From Maricaulis sp017643475 (GTDB lineage: Bacteria > Pseudomonadota > Alphaproteobacteria > Caulobacterales > Maricaulaceae): a DNA stretch of 64,000 nt. The DNA is taken from NCBI RefSeq assembly GCF_047123815.1, contig NZ_CP138920.1, positions 496,001 through 560,000 on the forward strand, written 5' to 3'. Under the pieces are notes generated by a model that was given only the letters and a program-made list of their open reading frames with translations, ran no database searches and was not told where the DNA came from. Made by a program: the position numbers and the translations under genes. Position 1 is the stretch's first letter. Every line of letters begins with the position of its first letter. Of this stretch, positions 52,542 to 60,346 are shown in pieces.

Positions 52542-54407
52542 CTATTGCGCGGACTGTTGGAGGCTGGAGGAGGGATCGGACACTTCACCCGCCTCGCTCT
52601 GGCGCGCCCACATTTCGGCATAAATGCCACCGAGCTCCAACAACGCGTTATGCGTGCCCGTCTCGGCAATGCCGCCATCCTTCATGACCACGATGCGGTC
52701 TGCATTGGCGATGGTGGAAAGGCGATGGGCGACAGCGATGGTTGTGCGGCCACGAGCGGCTTCGGTCAGGGCAGCCTGAACCTCTTTTTCCGTCTGGCTG
52801 TCGAGCGCTGATGTCGCTTCATCCAGGACCAGCACCGCCGGCTCCTTGAGAATGGCCCTGGCGACGCCTACCCGCTGTTTCTCACCGCCGGAGAGTTTCA
52901 GCCCGCGTTCGCCGACCTTGGTGTCGAGCCCGTCTTGCAGATCGCGCACAAAATCACCCAGCTGGGCGCGTTCGATCGCTTCCCAGATTTCGTCCTCGCT
53001 GGCTTCCGGACGGCCGTAGAGCACATTGGCGCGCAGCGTGTCGTTGAACAGGACGACGTCCTGGGGAACCAGGCCCAGCGCCGAACGCAGGCTCTCCTGG
53101 CTGACATCGCGCAGATCCTGGCCGTCAATCGAGACCGCACCACCGGCCGGATCGTAGAAACGGAACAGCAGTTTCAGCATCGTCGACTTGCCGGCGCCTG
53201 AGGGCCCGCACAGGCCGACAAAACTGCCCGGGGGCACATCCAGGCTGACCTGGTCTACCGAGCGCTCACGACCCTCATGGGCGAAGCTGACCGCATCAAA
53301 CCGCACCGCGCCGCCTTTCAGCGCCAGGTCTGACGCGTCAGGCTTGTCATCAACATCGGGTTTGATCGCCAGCGTGTCGAACAGGCGCTCCATGTCGACT
53401 GCACCCTGTTTGATCTCGCGATAGGCCCAGCCCAGAATGTTCAGCGGCTGGTAGATATTCATCAGGATCAGCGTCACCGCCGCCACATCGCCAGGCTGCA
53501 ACACGCCATTCCAGGCCTTCCAGCCTGCCGTTAGCGCCATGGCCAGCAGGCCGGCATTCATGATGAAGGCCTGGGCGCCATTGAGAAGCGCCAGCGAGGA
53601 CTGCGAACGCACCGCGGCTCCGGCATAGCGCTGCAGCGCATTGTCGTATAGGTCGGTCTCGCGACGCTCGGCGGCGAAGGCCTTCACAGTCTCGAAATTG
53701 ATCAGGCTGTCGACCGCGCGAGCATTGGCCTCGTTGTCGGCGTCATTCATCTTGCGGCGGATCTTCACGCGCCACTCGGTCACCGTCCAGGTCAGGCCCA
53801 TATAGATCACCACCGTCGCCACCGCGATGGCAGCAAACTCCCAGCCGTAATTGAGGCTCAGCACGCCCGCAGCCAATACCAGCTCGAACAGGGTGGGCGC
53901 GATATTGAAGACCAGGAAGCGCATCAGGAAATCAACCGCACGCGCCCCGCGATCAATGATCCGGTTCAGCGCGCCGGTGCGCTTCGTCTGGTGATAGGAC
54001 AGTGACAGCCGCTGCACATGTCCAAAGGTGCGCACCTGGGTCAGGCGCTGCGCATCCTGGCTGACTGGAGCGAACATGGCATCGCGCAGCTGCGGCATGC
54101 CCACCGACAGGAAACGCGCTCCGGCATAGACCAGGAAGGCGATAACAAACAGCGAGCTCGCATCTGCGACGCTGACACCCTCTCCGCGCTCGGTGATCAG
54201 GTTGATGCCGTCACCGAAATAGACCGGCGCCGCTACTGCGAACAGTTTCGCCACCACGGTCAGCGCCAGGGCAATCACCATGCGCAGACGCCATTTTTTC
54301 ATCTCCGGCGAGGCCAGCAGCCCGAACAGCCGCGCCATCGCCATGCCCAGACTGCCCGTCGGGGCAGCCTTGGTCTCGTCTTCACTATCAGGAACAGAAG
54401 GTTTCAT
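52542..54407 (-). CDS. Atm1-type ABC exporter (ABCB7/HMT1 family)
   Basis: The 621-residue half-transporter fuses six membrane helices (about 40-330) to an ATPase. Helix-domain motifs LSLSYHQTKRTGALNRIIDRG-like and TEWRVKIRRKMNDADNEAN are those of Atm1. The ATPase has Walker A GPSGAGKST, signature LSGGEKQR and Walker B VLVLDEATSALD. Bacterial Atm1 exports glutathione-metal or glutathione-persulfide conjugates from the cytoplasm and supports metal resistance. It seems to stand alone in its transcript. Confidence 0.93.
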   Translation of the reverse strand: MKPSVPDSEDETKAAPTGSLGMAMARLFGLLASPEMKKWRLRMVIALALTVVAKLFAVAAPVYFGDGINLITERGEGVSVADASSLFVIAFLVYAGARFLSVGMPQLRDAMFAPVSQDAQRLTQVRTFGHVQRLSLSYHQTKRTGALNRIIDRGARAVDFLMRFLVFNIAPTLFELVLAAGVLSLNYGWEFAAIAVATVVIYMGLTWTVTEWRVKIRRKMNDADNEANARAVDSLINFETVKAFAAERRETDLYDNALQRYAGAAVRSQSSLALLNGAQAFIMNAGLLAMALTAGWKAWNGVLQPGDVAAVTLILMNIYQPLNILGWAYREIKQGAVDMERLFDTLAIKPDVDDKPDASDLALKGGAVRFDAVSFAHEGRERSVDQVSLDVPPGSFVGLCGPSGAGKSTMLKLLFRFYDPAGGAVSIDGQDLRDVSQESLRSALGLVPQDVVLFNDTLRANVLYGRPEASEDEIWEAIERAQLGDFVRDLQDGLDTKVGERGLKLSGGEKQRVGVARAILKEPAVLVLDEATSALDSQTEKEVQAALTEAARGRTTIAVAHRLSTIANADRIVVMKDGGIAETGTHNALLELGGIYAEMWARQSEAGEVSDPSSSLQQSAQ

Positions 54408-54456
54408 CGCGCCCAGAGATAGGGCGGGATGGCGTCCAGCGCTAGGGGGGCGGTGT

Positions 54457-55479
54457 TCAGCCGCCCTGGCCGTCTTCCGTATCAGGCGCGGTAAACACCT
54501 GGCCAGGATAGATCAGGTTGGGGTCGCGGATCTGGTCACGATTGGCTTCGTAGATGACGGTGTACTGGACACCTTCGCCATAGAGACGACGCGCCAGGCG
54601 CCAGAGGGAATTGCCCGGCTGGACGACAACACTGTCCGGACCGAGATTGATATCTTCCGGCGCGACACGCTCGAAGGGCAGTGCGATGACAGCGGAGACA
54701 AGGCCTTCCGGCGTGACCTGGTCGATCTGGAGATCATAAATGCCCGGTGCCAGCAAGGCTCCGGCCTGCAGCGTCCAGCGACCGTCACTGCCGACTTCGC
54801 CCTCGCCCACCATAGCGCCATTGGCGAAGATGCGCACTGACGTGCCGGTTTCCGCACGACCGGAGAAGATCACCGCTCCGGTCTCGTCATAATCGATGGT
54901 TTCCAGCACCAGGGCACCCATATCGGCATCGGCGCAGGACGGGCATTGCCAGACACGACTGGCTTCACCCGGACGGCCGACAATGACCAGCGGGGTCGGG
55001 CCCGGAACTTCCGGAATTGAGACGACGACAACCTGTTCGGATCGCAGTTCCTGGCCATTGGTCGTCCGCATGAGGAGACCCAGCTGGATAGCACCGGATG
55101 GCAGGGGTTCATCCACGATGATGACCCATTCGCCGCGCTCATTGACCGGCATCTCAGTGGTCCGACGACCATCATGCTGGAAGCTGATCGGCGCGTCATC
55201 GGCAAGGACCTGGATGATAGCGCCCGGCTCACCACGCCCCGCCATGACGGCAGAACCTCTCGGATCGACACGCACAATGTCGAATACCGGCGGCGCCAGC
55301 GGCAGACCTGTCTCAACTTCGGACACAACCTCGGCGGTGTCTCCGGAGACGTCTTCGGATACAGGAGCGCGATCCTCGGCATCATCGGCGGAGGGGCGAT
55401 ACATGATGAAAGCCAGCGCAGACACGACTGCCAGCACTGCCAAGACTGCGGCGATAATGAACGACCGCGTGGCGGTCAT
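54457..55479 (-). CDS. Membrane-anchored LysM-domain protein
   Basis: The 340-residue protein has one membrane helix (about 5-27), an acidic linker, two immunoglobulin-like beta regions (about 65-155 and 185-270), and a C-terminal LysM (about 283-333) with VVQPGNSLWRLARRLYGEG and DPNLIYPGQVF. LysM binds peptidoglycan. The start behind AGGAGGCCGAAC is preferred to an upstream one. A CxxC-like pair (WQCPSCAD) occurs mid-protein. Such proteins often sit next to Atm1 and LOG genes in alphaproteobacteria. Confidence 0.85.
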   Translation of the reverse strand: MTATRSFIIAAVLAVLAVVSALAFIMYRPSADDAEDRAPVSEDVSGDTAEVVSEVETGLPLAPPVFDIVRVDPRGSAVMAGRGEPGAIIQVLADDAPISFQHDGRRTTEMPVNERGEWVIIVDEPLPSGAIQLGLLMRTTNGQELRSEQVVVVSIPEVPGPTPLVIVGRPGEASRVWQCPSCADADMGALVLETIDYDETGAVIFSGRAETGTSVRIFANGAMVGEGEVGSDGRWTLQAGALLAPGIYDLQIDQVTPEGLVSAVIALPFERVAPEDINLGPDSVVVQPGNSLWRLARRLYGEGVQYTVIYEANRDQIRDPNLIYPGQVFTAPDTEDGQGG

Positions 55480-55615
55480 GTTCGGCCTCCTAATTTTTCC
55501 GTCGGAATACGCGGGAACTGCAATCGGATCGGAATTTTTCCGATGCAAGCCTCGCGCCGACGTCTATCGGCGAATACCATCCCCTCAGAAGAATGCAAAC
55601 ATGGACGGTGCTTAG

Positions 55616-56182
55616 ATGGCAAAAGTAAGGTCGATTGGTGTCTTTTGCGGTTCACGACTTGGCGAGCGAGCCAGTTACGAAATCGCCGCGGAGGCTGTAG
55701 GCCAGGCCATCGCCAAGGCCGGGGCCAGGCTGGTCTATGGTGGCGGTGATGTAGGCCTGATGGGGGTATCCGCTTCCAGCGCAGCAGCGCTGGGTGGTGA
55801 CGTGCTGGGCATTATCCCAGGATTTCTCATCGCCCGTGAAGGTCATCTTGACGGTGTCGAAGTGCGCATCGTGGAAACCATGTCCGAGCGCAAGAGCCAG
55901 CTGATCGCCGAATCGGATGCCTACCTGATCATGCCTGGCGGAACCGGTACGCTGGAGGAAGTCTTCGATGTCGTCTCGCGCCAGCAACTCGGCCTGCACG
56001 ACAAGCCGATCGCCTTCCTGGACATTGACGGGTTCTGGCAGCCCCTGATCGAGCTGATCAACCATACGGTCACCGAGGGATTCTCGCCGCAGACGATTGC
56101 CGACCACATGGTGCTGGAAGCCGACCCGGCAAAGGCCATCGACTTCCTGCTCGACAATATGCAGGAGGAGCAGGACGCCTAG
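55616..56182 (+). CDS. LOG family cytokinin-riboside phosphoribohydrolase-like protein
   Basis: The 188-residue protein has the LOG signatures VFCGSRLG at the N-terminus, MSERKSQLIAESDAYLIM and PGGTGTLEEVFDVVSRQQLG in the middle. LOG enzymes release free bases from nucleoside 5'-monophosphates. In bacteria most have a housekeeping or unknown role rather than hormone synthesis. The ribosome binding site is weak (GGTG). The stop is shared with the convergent XRE gene (CTAG). Confidence 0.92.
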   Translation: MAKVRSIGVFCGSRLGERASYEIAAEAVGQAIAKAGARLVYGGGDVGLMGVSASSAAALGGDVLGIIPGFLIAREGHLDGVEVRIVETMSERKSQLIAESDAYLIMPGGTGTLEEVFDVVSRQQLGLHDKPIAFLDIDGFWQPLIELINHTVTEGFSPQTIADHMVLEADPAKAIDFLLDNMQEEQDA

Positions 56183-56382
56183 TCCGGCTCCCCTTTCGGA
56201 TCAAAAACATCCTCGATCTTGAGATCGAAAGCCTCGGCCAGGGCAAAGGCCAGGGTCAGTGATGGATCGTGTTTGGACGTTTCCACCGCGTTGATGGCCT
56301 GGCGGGAGACGCCGACACGTTCTCCCAGCTCGGCCTGGCTCCAGCGGCGCTCTGCACGAAGAACTCGCAAGCGATTCCTCAT
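56179..56382 (-). CDS. Small XRE-family transcriptional regulator
   Basis: The 67-residue protein is one helix-turn-helix domain: NRLRVLRAERRWSQAELGE, then VSRQAINAVETSKHDPSLTL and a short helix. This YgzD-like group is usually encoded right after a DUF2178-like membrane protein, as here, with ATGA overlap. The likely target is the upstream operon promoter, where a 10-bp direct repeat is present. Confidence 0.9.
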   Translation of the reverse strand: MRNRLRVLRAERRWSQAELGERVGVSRQAINAVETSKHDPSLTLAFALAEAFDLKIEDVFDPKGEPD

Positions 56383-56765
56383 GAGTAACGCCACTTCAGG
56401 ACACAGGCCATCAGGCCGTAAGTTCCTATGAGCGCTGGGAATATCCAGATTGTCGGAATGGCCGGCAGGTCCAGCGAGGCCTCCAGGAATCCCCAGGCGA
56501 AAGTCCCGAAACCCACCAACAGGGAGGCGATCAGCATCGCCTCCGCAATGACACGTTTCTGGAACTCATCGATCGCTCGGTAGAAAGTCAGTACCGCATA
56601 GAGCCCGAACAGGGCCGGCACCACCGGCGACACGGCTAGAATGCCAGTGACAACAGGTCCGTAATCACCGGAACGCAGAATATAGACCGAGCCGAACAGG
56701 ATCAGCATATAGCCCACCATCGAGCCGCCGAACTGGATAAAATAGCGCTTCACATGAGGCTGCAT
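56379..56765 (-). CDS. Four-helix membrane protein preceding XRE regulator
   Basis: The 128-residue protein has four hydrophobic helices with charged loops (EFQKRVIAEAMLI after helix 2). Three ATG codons in a row follow GGGGAG; the third gives the best spacing of six bases and is chosen. Its stop overlaps the XRE start. Membrane proteins in this setting may control the regulator, but no mechanism is known to me. Confidence 0.75.
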   Translation of the reverse strand: MQPHVKRYFIQFGGSMVGYMLILFGSVYILRSGDYGPVVTGILAVSPVVPALFGLYAVLTFYRAIDEFQKRVIAEAMLIASLLVGFGTFAWGFLEASLDLPAIPTIWIFPALIGTYGLMACVLKWRYS

Positions 56766-56781
56766 CATCATCTCCCCAGAA

Positions 56782-57654
56782 CTAGTCATCGAGCTCGCCA
56801 CGCAGAAACTCCACGAAACGCTCGGGCTGGTCGAACATTATGAAGTGCCGTGAGTCGGTGATCATGTGCACCTCGGCATCGCGCGCAGTCGCGTACTGAC
56901 CCTCATAGATGCCGCGCAGCTGGTCCTGTGTCACCGGCGCCCCCGGCGCCCAGGCCACAAGCACATCAATCTCTGCATCGACATCGCCAAGCACAGGCGA
57001 GAAATCCGTGCCGGCCACCTCACCCATGGCGCGAGCCACCGCGGACTGGTCAGCGCGCTCCATGTAGGACATCACGCGGGCCTGGCCGTCCTCGGTGATC
57101 GACTGGATCATCAGGCCCTGGCGGCTCATCGACAGGTATTGATCGCGTGACATGGAAGCCATCTGGGCTGCCATGCCCTGGCCAAATCCTGCCGCCTGCT
57201 CCGGCGTGATCGCCGGATTGAACAGGCGCGCATAGAATGGCGCGCTATCAACGACGATGACCTGGTCCACGGCCTGTGGACGAACAGCCGCGAGCTGCAG
57301 GGCGATCTGCGCGCCCATGGAATGCCCGACCAGGGTCAGCCCCTCGATCTGATGGGAGTCCACATAGGCGGCCAGGTCCTCGACCAGAGGGGCGATGAAG
57401 GCCCCCTCGCCCGACGGAGCGAGATCCCCGAAACCGGCTGCGGTGATCACATGGGCGTCGATCTCGCTGCCAAGGGCGTCCACCGTTTCGGTCCAGACCT
57501 CACCCGGCGAGGCCAGGCCCGGAATGAACATCACGTCCTGAGCGTGGCTGTCGCCGGCACGCTCTGCGGTGAAATGAGTCTGGGCTTCTGCCTCGGGCGA
57601 GAAAACCAGGGCACAGGCCGCAACGCCGGCGGCCAGATAAAACGGCAGGCTCAT
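56782..57654 (-). CDS. Secreted alpha/beta hydrolase
   Basis: The 290-residue protein has a signal peptide (ending EAEAQT). The nucleophile elbow is GHSMG, the oxyanion region is FIPGLASPGEVW, and the catalytic His is in DSRHFIMFDQPERF. The start behind GGGAG overlaps the stop of a 27-codon frame upstream (ATGA). It is separated from the next gene, the membrane protein, by 16 bases. The substrate is unknown. Confidence 0.88.
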   Translation of the reverse strand: MSLPFYLAAGVAACALVFSPEAEAQTHFTAERAGDSHAQDVMFIPGLASPGEVWTETVDALGSEIDAHVITAAGFGDLAPSGEGAFIAPLVEDLAAYVDSHQIEGLTLVGHSMGAQIALQLAAVRPQAVDQVIVVDSAPFYARLFNPAITPEQAAGFGQGMAAQMASMSRDQYLSMSRQGLMIQSITEDGQARVMSYMERADQSAVARAMGEVAGTDFSPVLGDVDAEIDVLVAWAPGAPVTQDQLRGIYEGQYATARDAEVHMITDSRHFIMFDQPERFVEFLRGELDD

Positions 57655-57734
57655 CCGATCACTCCCGTCGCTACGAAAATCGCAATGAAAACGGCGATGA
57701 CAACGCCGAAACTCATACCTTCTTTTTTGCACAT
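57651..57734 (-). CDS. 27-residue membrane microprotein coupled to the hydrolase
   Basis: The frame reads a short basic start (MCKKEG) followed by MSFGVVIAVFIAIFVATGVI, one membrane helix. GGAG lies seven bases before the ATG, and the stop TGA overlaps the hydrolase ATG, so translation is coupled. It could be a true microprotein of the XRE/membrane operon or a leader peptide that sets hydrolase translation. The second ATG at 57716 with AGAAGGT is an alternative start. Confidence 0.5.
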   Translation of the reverse strand: MCKKEGMSFGVVIAVFIAIFVATGVIG

Positions 57735-57763
57735 GTCTGCACTCCATGACTTAATGTAATGCA

Positions 57764-57805
57764 AACCTGACACTTGACGGCACAAATGTCAACACAACCT
57801 GACAC
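57764..57805. promoter_or_regulatory. Direct-repeat operator candidate upstream of the hydrolase operon
   Basis: The decamer AACCTGACAC occurs at 57764-57773 and again at 57796-57805, 32 bp apart, about three helical turns. Additional TGTCA/TGACA words lie between and beside them. It sits 30-70 bases upstream of the microprotein start. Binding by the operon's own XRE protein is the natural inference. Confidence 0.45.
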
Positions 57806-57893
57806 ATTGTCATTTATACGAGTCAATATGTCGACCTCTCGCGACCTGGACAGGCCGCGAGCAGGTTCAATAATATGATTGAATTACGGAGAT

Positions 57894-59237
57894 TTAGGCC
57901 GCTTCGCCCTTGAGACGGGCGAGCACCTTGTCGCGGCCGATCAGCGGCAGCAGGACCGCCATTTCCGGGCCCCGCGGCTGGCCGGTCAGTGCGTGGCGCA
58001 GCGGCATGAACAGGCCCTTGCCCTTGCGACCGGTTGCTTCCTTGAGTGCGCCTGTCCATTCACCCCAGCTGGCTTCCGTCAGCTCGCCGGCCGGCAAAGC
58101 GTCAGCAGCAGCAGCGATGAAATCGGCATCCTCGCCCTCGATCACCGGGGTGACCGGGCCGTTGACCAGCGCTGCCCAGTCCTTGGCATCGCGAAGGCGT
58201 TCCAGGTTCGGACGCACGGCGGCCCAGACGGCCTCGCCAGCATCTGCCCCCATATCCGCCAGACGCTCCTGAACCACGGCATAGCCGGTCTCGTGCAGGA
58301 TCTTGGCATTGAGACGGGCCAGCTCTTCCGGATCAAAGCGCGCCGGTGAACGGGTCAACCGGTCCAGCGAGAAACCGTCGAGCAGGTCCTCCAGGGCCAT
58401 GAAGGGCTCGACCGGATCGGAGGTCCCGATACGCCCCAGCAGCGAGTTGACGGCCATGGCCTCGAAACCCTCTTCCTCACGCAGGTCCTGCATGGAAAGC
58501 GAACCGAGGCGCTTGGACAGCTTGCCACCATCAGCGCCCACTAGCAGGGCCTGGTGACCAAAGCTCGGCGCCTTGCCACCCAGTGCCTCGAAGATCTCGA
58601 TCTGGGCGCCGGAATTGGTGGTGTGGTCCTCGCCGCGGATGATGTGCGTGATTTCAGCGTCGATATCATCGCAGACCGACGGCAGGGTGTAGAGATAGCT
58701 GCCATCCTCACGGATCAGGATCGGGTCGGACAGGGAAGAGGTCTCGATGGTCACGTCACCGCGCACCAGATCTGTCCAGCTGACCGGATTGCCGGACAGT
58801 TTGAAACGCCAGTGCGGCTTGCGGCCTTCCGCTTCCAGCGCGGCCTTTTCAGCGTCGGTCAGTTTCAGCGCAGCGCGGTCATAGACCGGCGGACGGCCAT
58901 TGGCCATTTGCAGACGACGCTTGCGGTCCAGCTCTTCACCGGTCTCGTAACAGGCATAGAGCAGGCCCTTGGCCTTGAGGTCCTCAGCAGCAGCGTTGTA
59001 GCGGTCAAACCGCTCGGACTGCTTGAACGTCTCGTCCCACGTCATGCCCAGCCAAGTCAGATCGGTACGGATACCGTCCTCATACTCCTGGGTGGAGCGT
59101 TCCAGGTCCGTATCATCGATCCGCAGCACAAATGTGCCACCGGCCTTGCGCGCGAACAGATAGTTGAACAGCGCAGTGCGGACATTGCCGACATGAAGCT
59201 TGCCGGTCGGGCTGGGAGCAAAACGGACTTTGGTCAT
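57894..59237 (-). CDS. gltX: Glutamate-tRNA ligase
   Basis: This class I synthetase of 447 residues charges tRNA-Glu. HIGH is seen in FAPSPTGKLHVGNVRTALFN and KMSKS in GADGGKLSKRLGSLS. The length and the LHVGN form fit the second alphaproteobacterial GluRS type, which in some species charges tRNA-Gln or tRNA-Glu selectively. A 9-bp stem downstream (57838-57861) lacks a U-run. Confidence 0.95.
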   Translation of the reverse strand: MTKVRFAPSPTGKLHVGNVRTALFNYLFARKAGGTFVLRIDDTDLERSTQEYEDGIRTDLTWLGMTWDETFKQSERFDRYNAAAEDLKAKGLLYACYETGEELDRKRRLQMANGRPPVYDRAALKLTDAEKAALEAEGRKPHWRFKLSGNPVSWTDLVRGDVTIETSSLSDPILIREDGSYLYTLPSVCDDIDAEITHIIRGEDHTTNSGAQIEIFEALGGKAPSFGHQALLVGADGGKLSKRLGSLSMQDLREEEGFEAMAVNSLLGRIGTSDPVEPFMALEDLLDGFSLDRLTRSPARFDPEELARLNAKILHETGYAVVQERLADMGADAGEAVWAAVRPNLERLRDAKDWAALVNGPVTPVIEGEDADFIAAAADALPAGELTEASWGEWTGALKEATGRKGKGLFMPLRHALTGQPRGPEMAVLLPLIGRDKVLARLKGEAA

Positions 59238-59305
59238 GGGATCAGGCCTGTGAAATCAAGAGGCCGTGGATTACTCCGCAAGCGCCTGAAGGGCAAGCGG
59301 CGGGG

Positions 59306-59755
59306 TTAGTTGGGCTTCCCCGCGAGCCACCAGTAAGTGAGCCCTCCCACAGCGCCAGCGGCAGCGAAGAGGAAGAACAGGCCTTCCCCGCCATTCTGCA
59401 AGGGCTGCATGATGACGCTGATCAGTCCACCGCCCATCAGCGCTCCGAGCACCAGGTCGGCAAATCCGCGCTTCACGCCTACCAGCTTTGCGATCCAGAC
59501 CAGGACGGGCCAGACCAGAACCGTATAAAGCGCGACGAAGAAACCGATGAACAGGGCATAGAGGAACATGCCGCCGAGAAAACTCAACACCTCCTGCCAG
59601 CCGGTATTCGCATTGATCGCCATCACTCCGATCGGGATGATGATCGCCAGACCGGCCGCGTAACAGGCACCAAACCAGGCGGCGAGCGCGCGGAAAAACT
59701 TTTCGAGTTCCAGATCGTCTCCCGGCTCGGTGGTGACAACCAGGGCACGCGTCAT
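59306..59755 (-). CDS. Four-helix membrane protein (paralogue 1)
   Basis: The 149-residue protein has four hydrophobic helices and ends in VGGLTYWWLAGKPN. The next upstream gene on the same strand ends in GLSYWSLAGRP with the same helix layout, so the two are tandem paralogues. The start behind GGAGG is preferred. A perfect 36-bp palindrome lies directly upstream of the ribosome binding site. No family or function is recognised. Confidence 0.7.
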   Translation of the reverse strand: MTRALVVTTEPGDDLELEKFFRALAAWFGACYAAGLAIIIPIGVMAINANTGWQEVLSFLGGMFLYALFIGFFVALYTVLVWPVLVWIAKLVGVKRGFADLVLGALMGGGLISVIMQPLQNGGEGLFFLFAAAGAVGGLTYWWLAGKPN

Positions 59756-59765
59756 GACAGCCTCC

Positions 59766-59801
59766 ATTTAGTAATTTCTGTCATGACAGAAATTACTAAA
59801 T
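59766..59801. promoter_or_regulatory. Perfect 36-bp palindrome
   Basis: The sequence is fully self-complementary with 18-bp arms and no spacer, centred on TCTGTCATGACAGA and flanked by A/T-rich TTTAGTAAT and its complement. It ends only a few bases before the GGAGG of paralogue 1. The form suggests a dimeric repressor site, with a possible -10 (TACTAAAT) inside it. The same octamer GTCATGAC recurs at that gene's start codon. Confidence 0.75.
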
Positions 59802-59842
59802 TCGCGGGATTTGACGATGTGGCGGGGTGACGCATCGTTGGT

Positions 59843-60277
59843 TCAGATGGGTTTGACCGGGACGTCCGGGCGGCCGGCAAGGGACCAATAGCTCAGGCCG
59901 GCCAGCAGGCCGATCGTCGCAAACACTGCATAGGCTTGCCATTGCGACAGGTAACCTTCGGACACATTGGCTTGGGCGTTGTGCACTAAAAAGGCGCCTA
60001 GCGCAGCTCCGGCAATACCATCTCCCCAGCCGCGGGGCAGACGCAGAAGGCGCAACAGCATGACGATTACAAAACTCGGCACCGCCAGAATGAAGGCCGC
60101 GACAACACCGGATATGATCACGGCGACAGGCAAACCCATCAAGACTGTGAGCGCTTCGTCCGACGACACCCCCTCTCCGATGATCGAGAGGGTATACATG
60201 ACGCTGATCAGTAACAGGGTGGCGACCAGGCAGGCCCCCGCCCACGCCAAGACTGGTCGGATAACGGTATGGAACAT
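59843..60277 (-). CDS. Four-helix membrane protein (paralogue 2)
   Basis: The 144-residue protein has four hydrophobic helices. AAAGGAGGGGAC is a very strong ribosome binding site, which fixes the start. The C-terminus GLSYWSLAGRPDVPVKPI matches paralogue 1. No known family is recognised. It lies 69 bases downstream of nadE on the same strand. Confidence 0.7.
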   Translation of the reverse strand: MFHTVIRPVLAWAGACLVATLLLISVMYTLSIIGEGVSSDEALTVLMGLPVAVIISGVVAAFILAVPSFVIVMLLRLLRLPRGWGDGIAGAALGAFLVHNAQANVSEGYLSQWQAYAVFATIGLLAGLSYWSLAGRPDVPVKPI

Positions 60278-60346
60278 GTCCCCTCCTTTGACTCGTGCGT
60301 CAGGAGAACATGCCGAGCACATTTCACCCATCCCCGATTTGGGGGA

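Noticed and set aside
57838..57861. Stem after gltX as a terminator
   Set aside because: It has a mismatch and no U-run; it may be a weak structure only.
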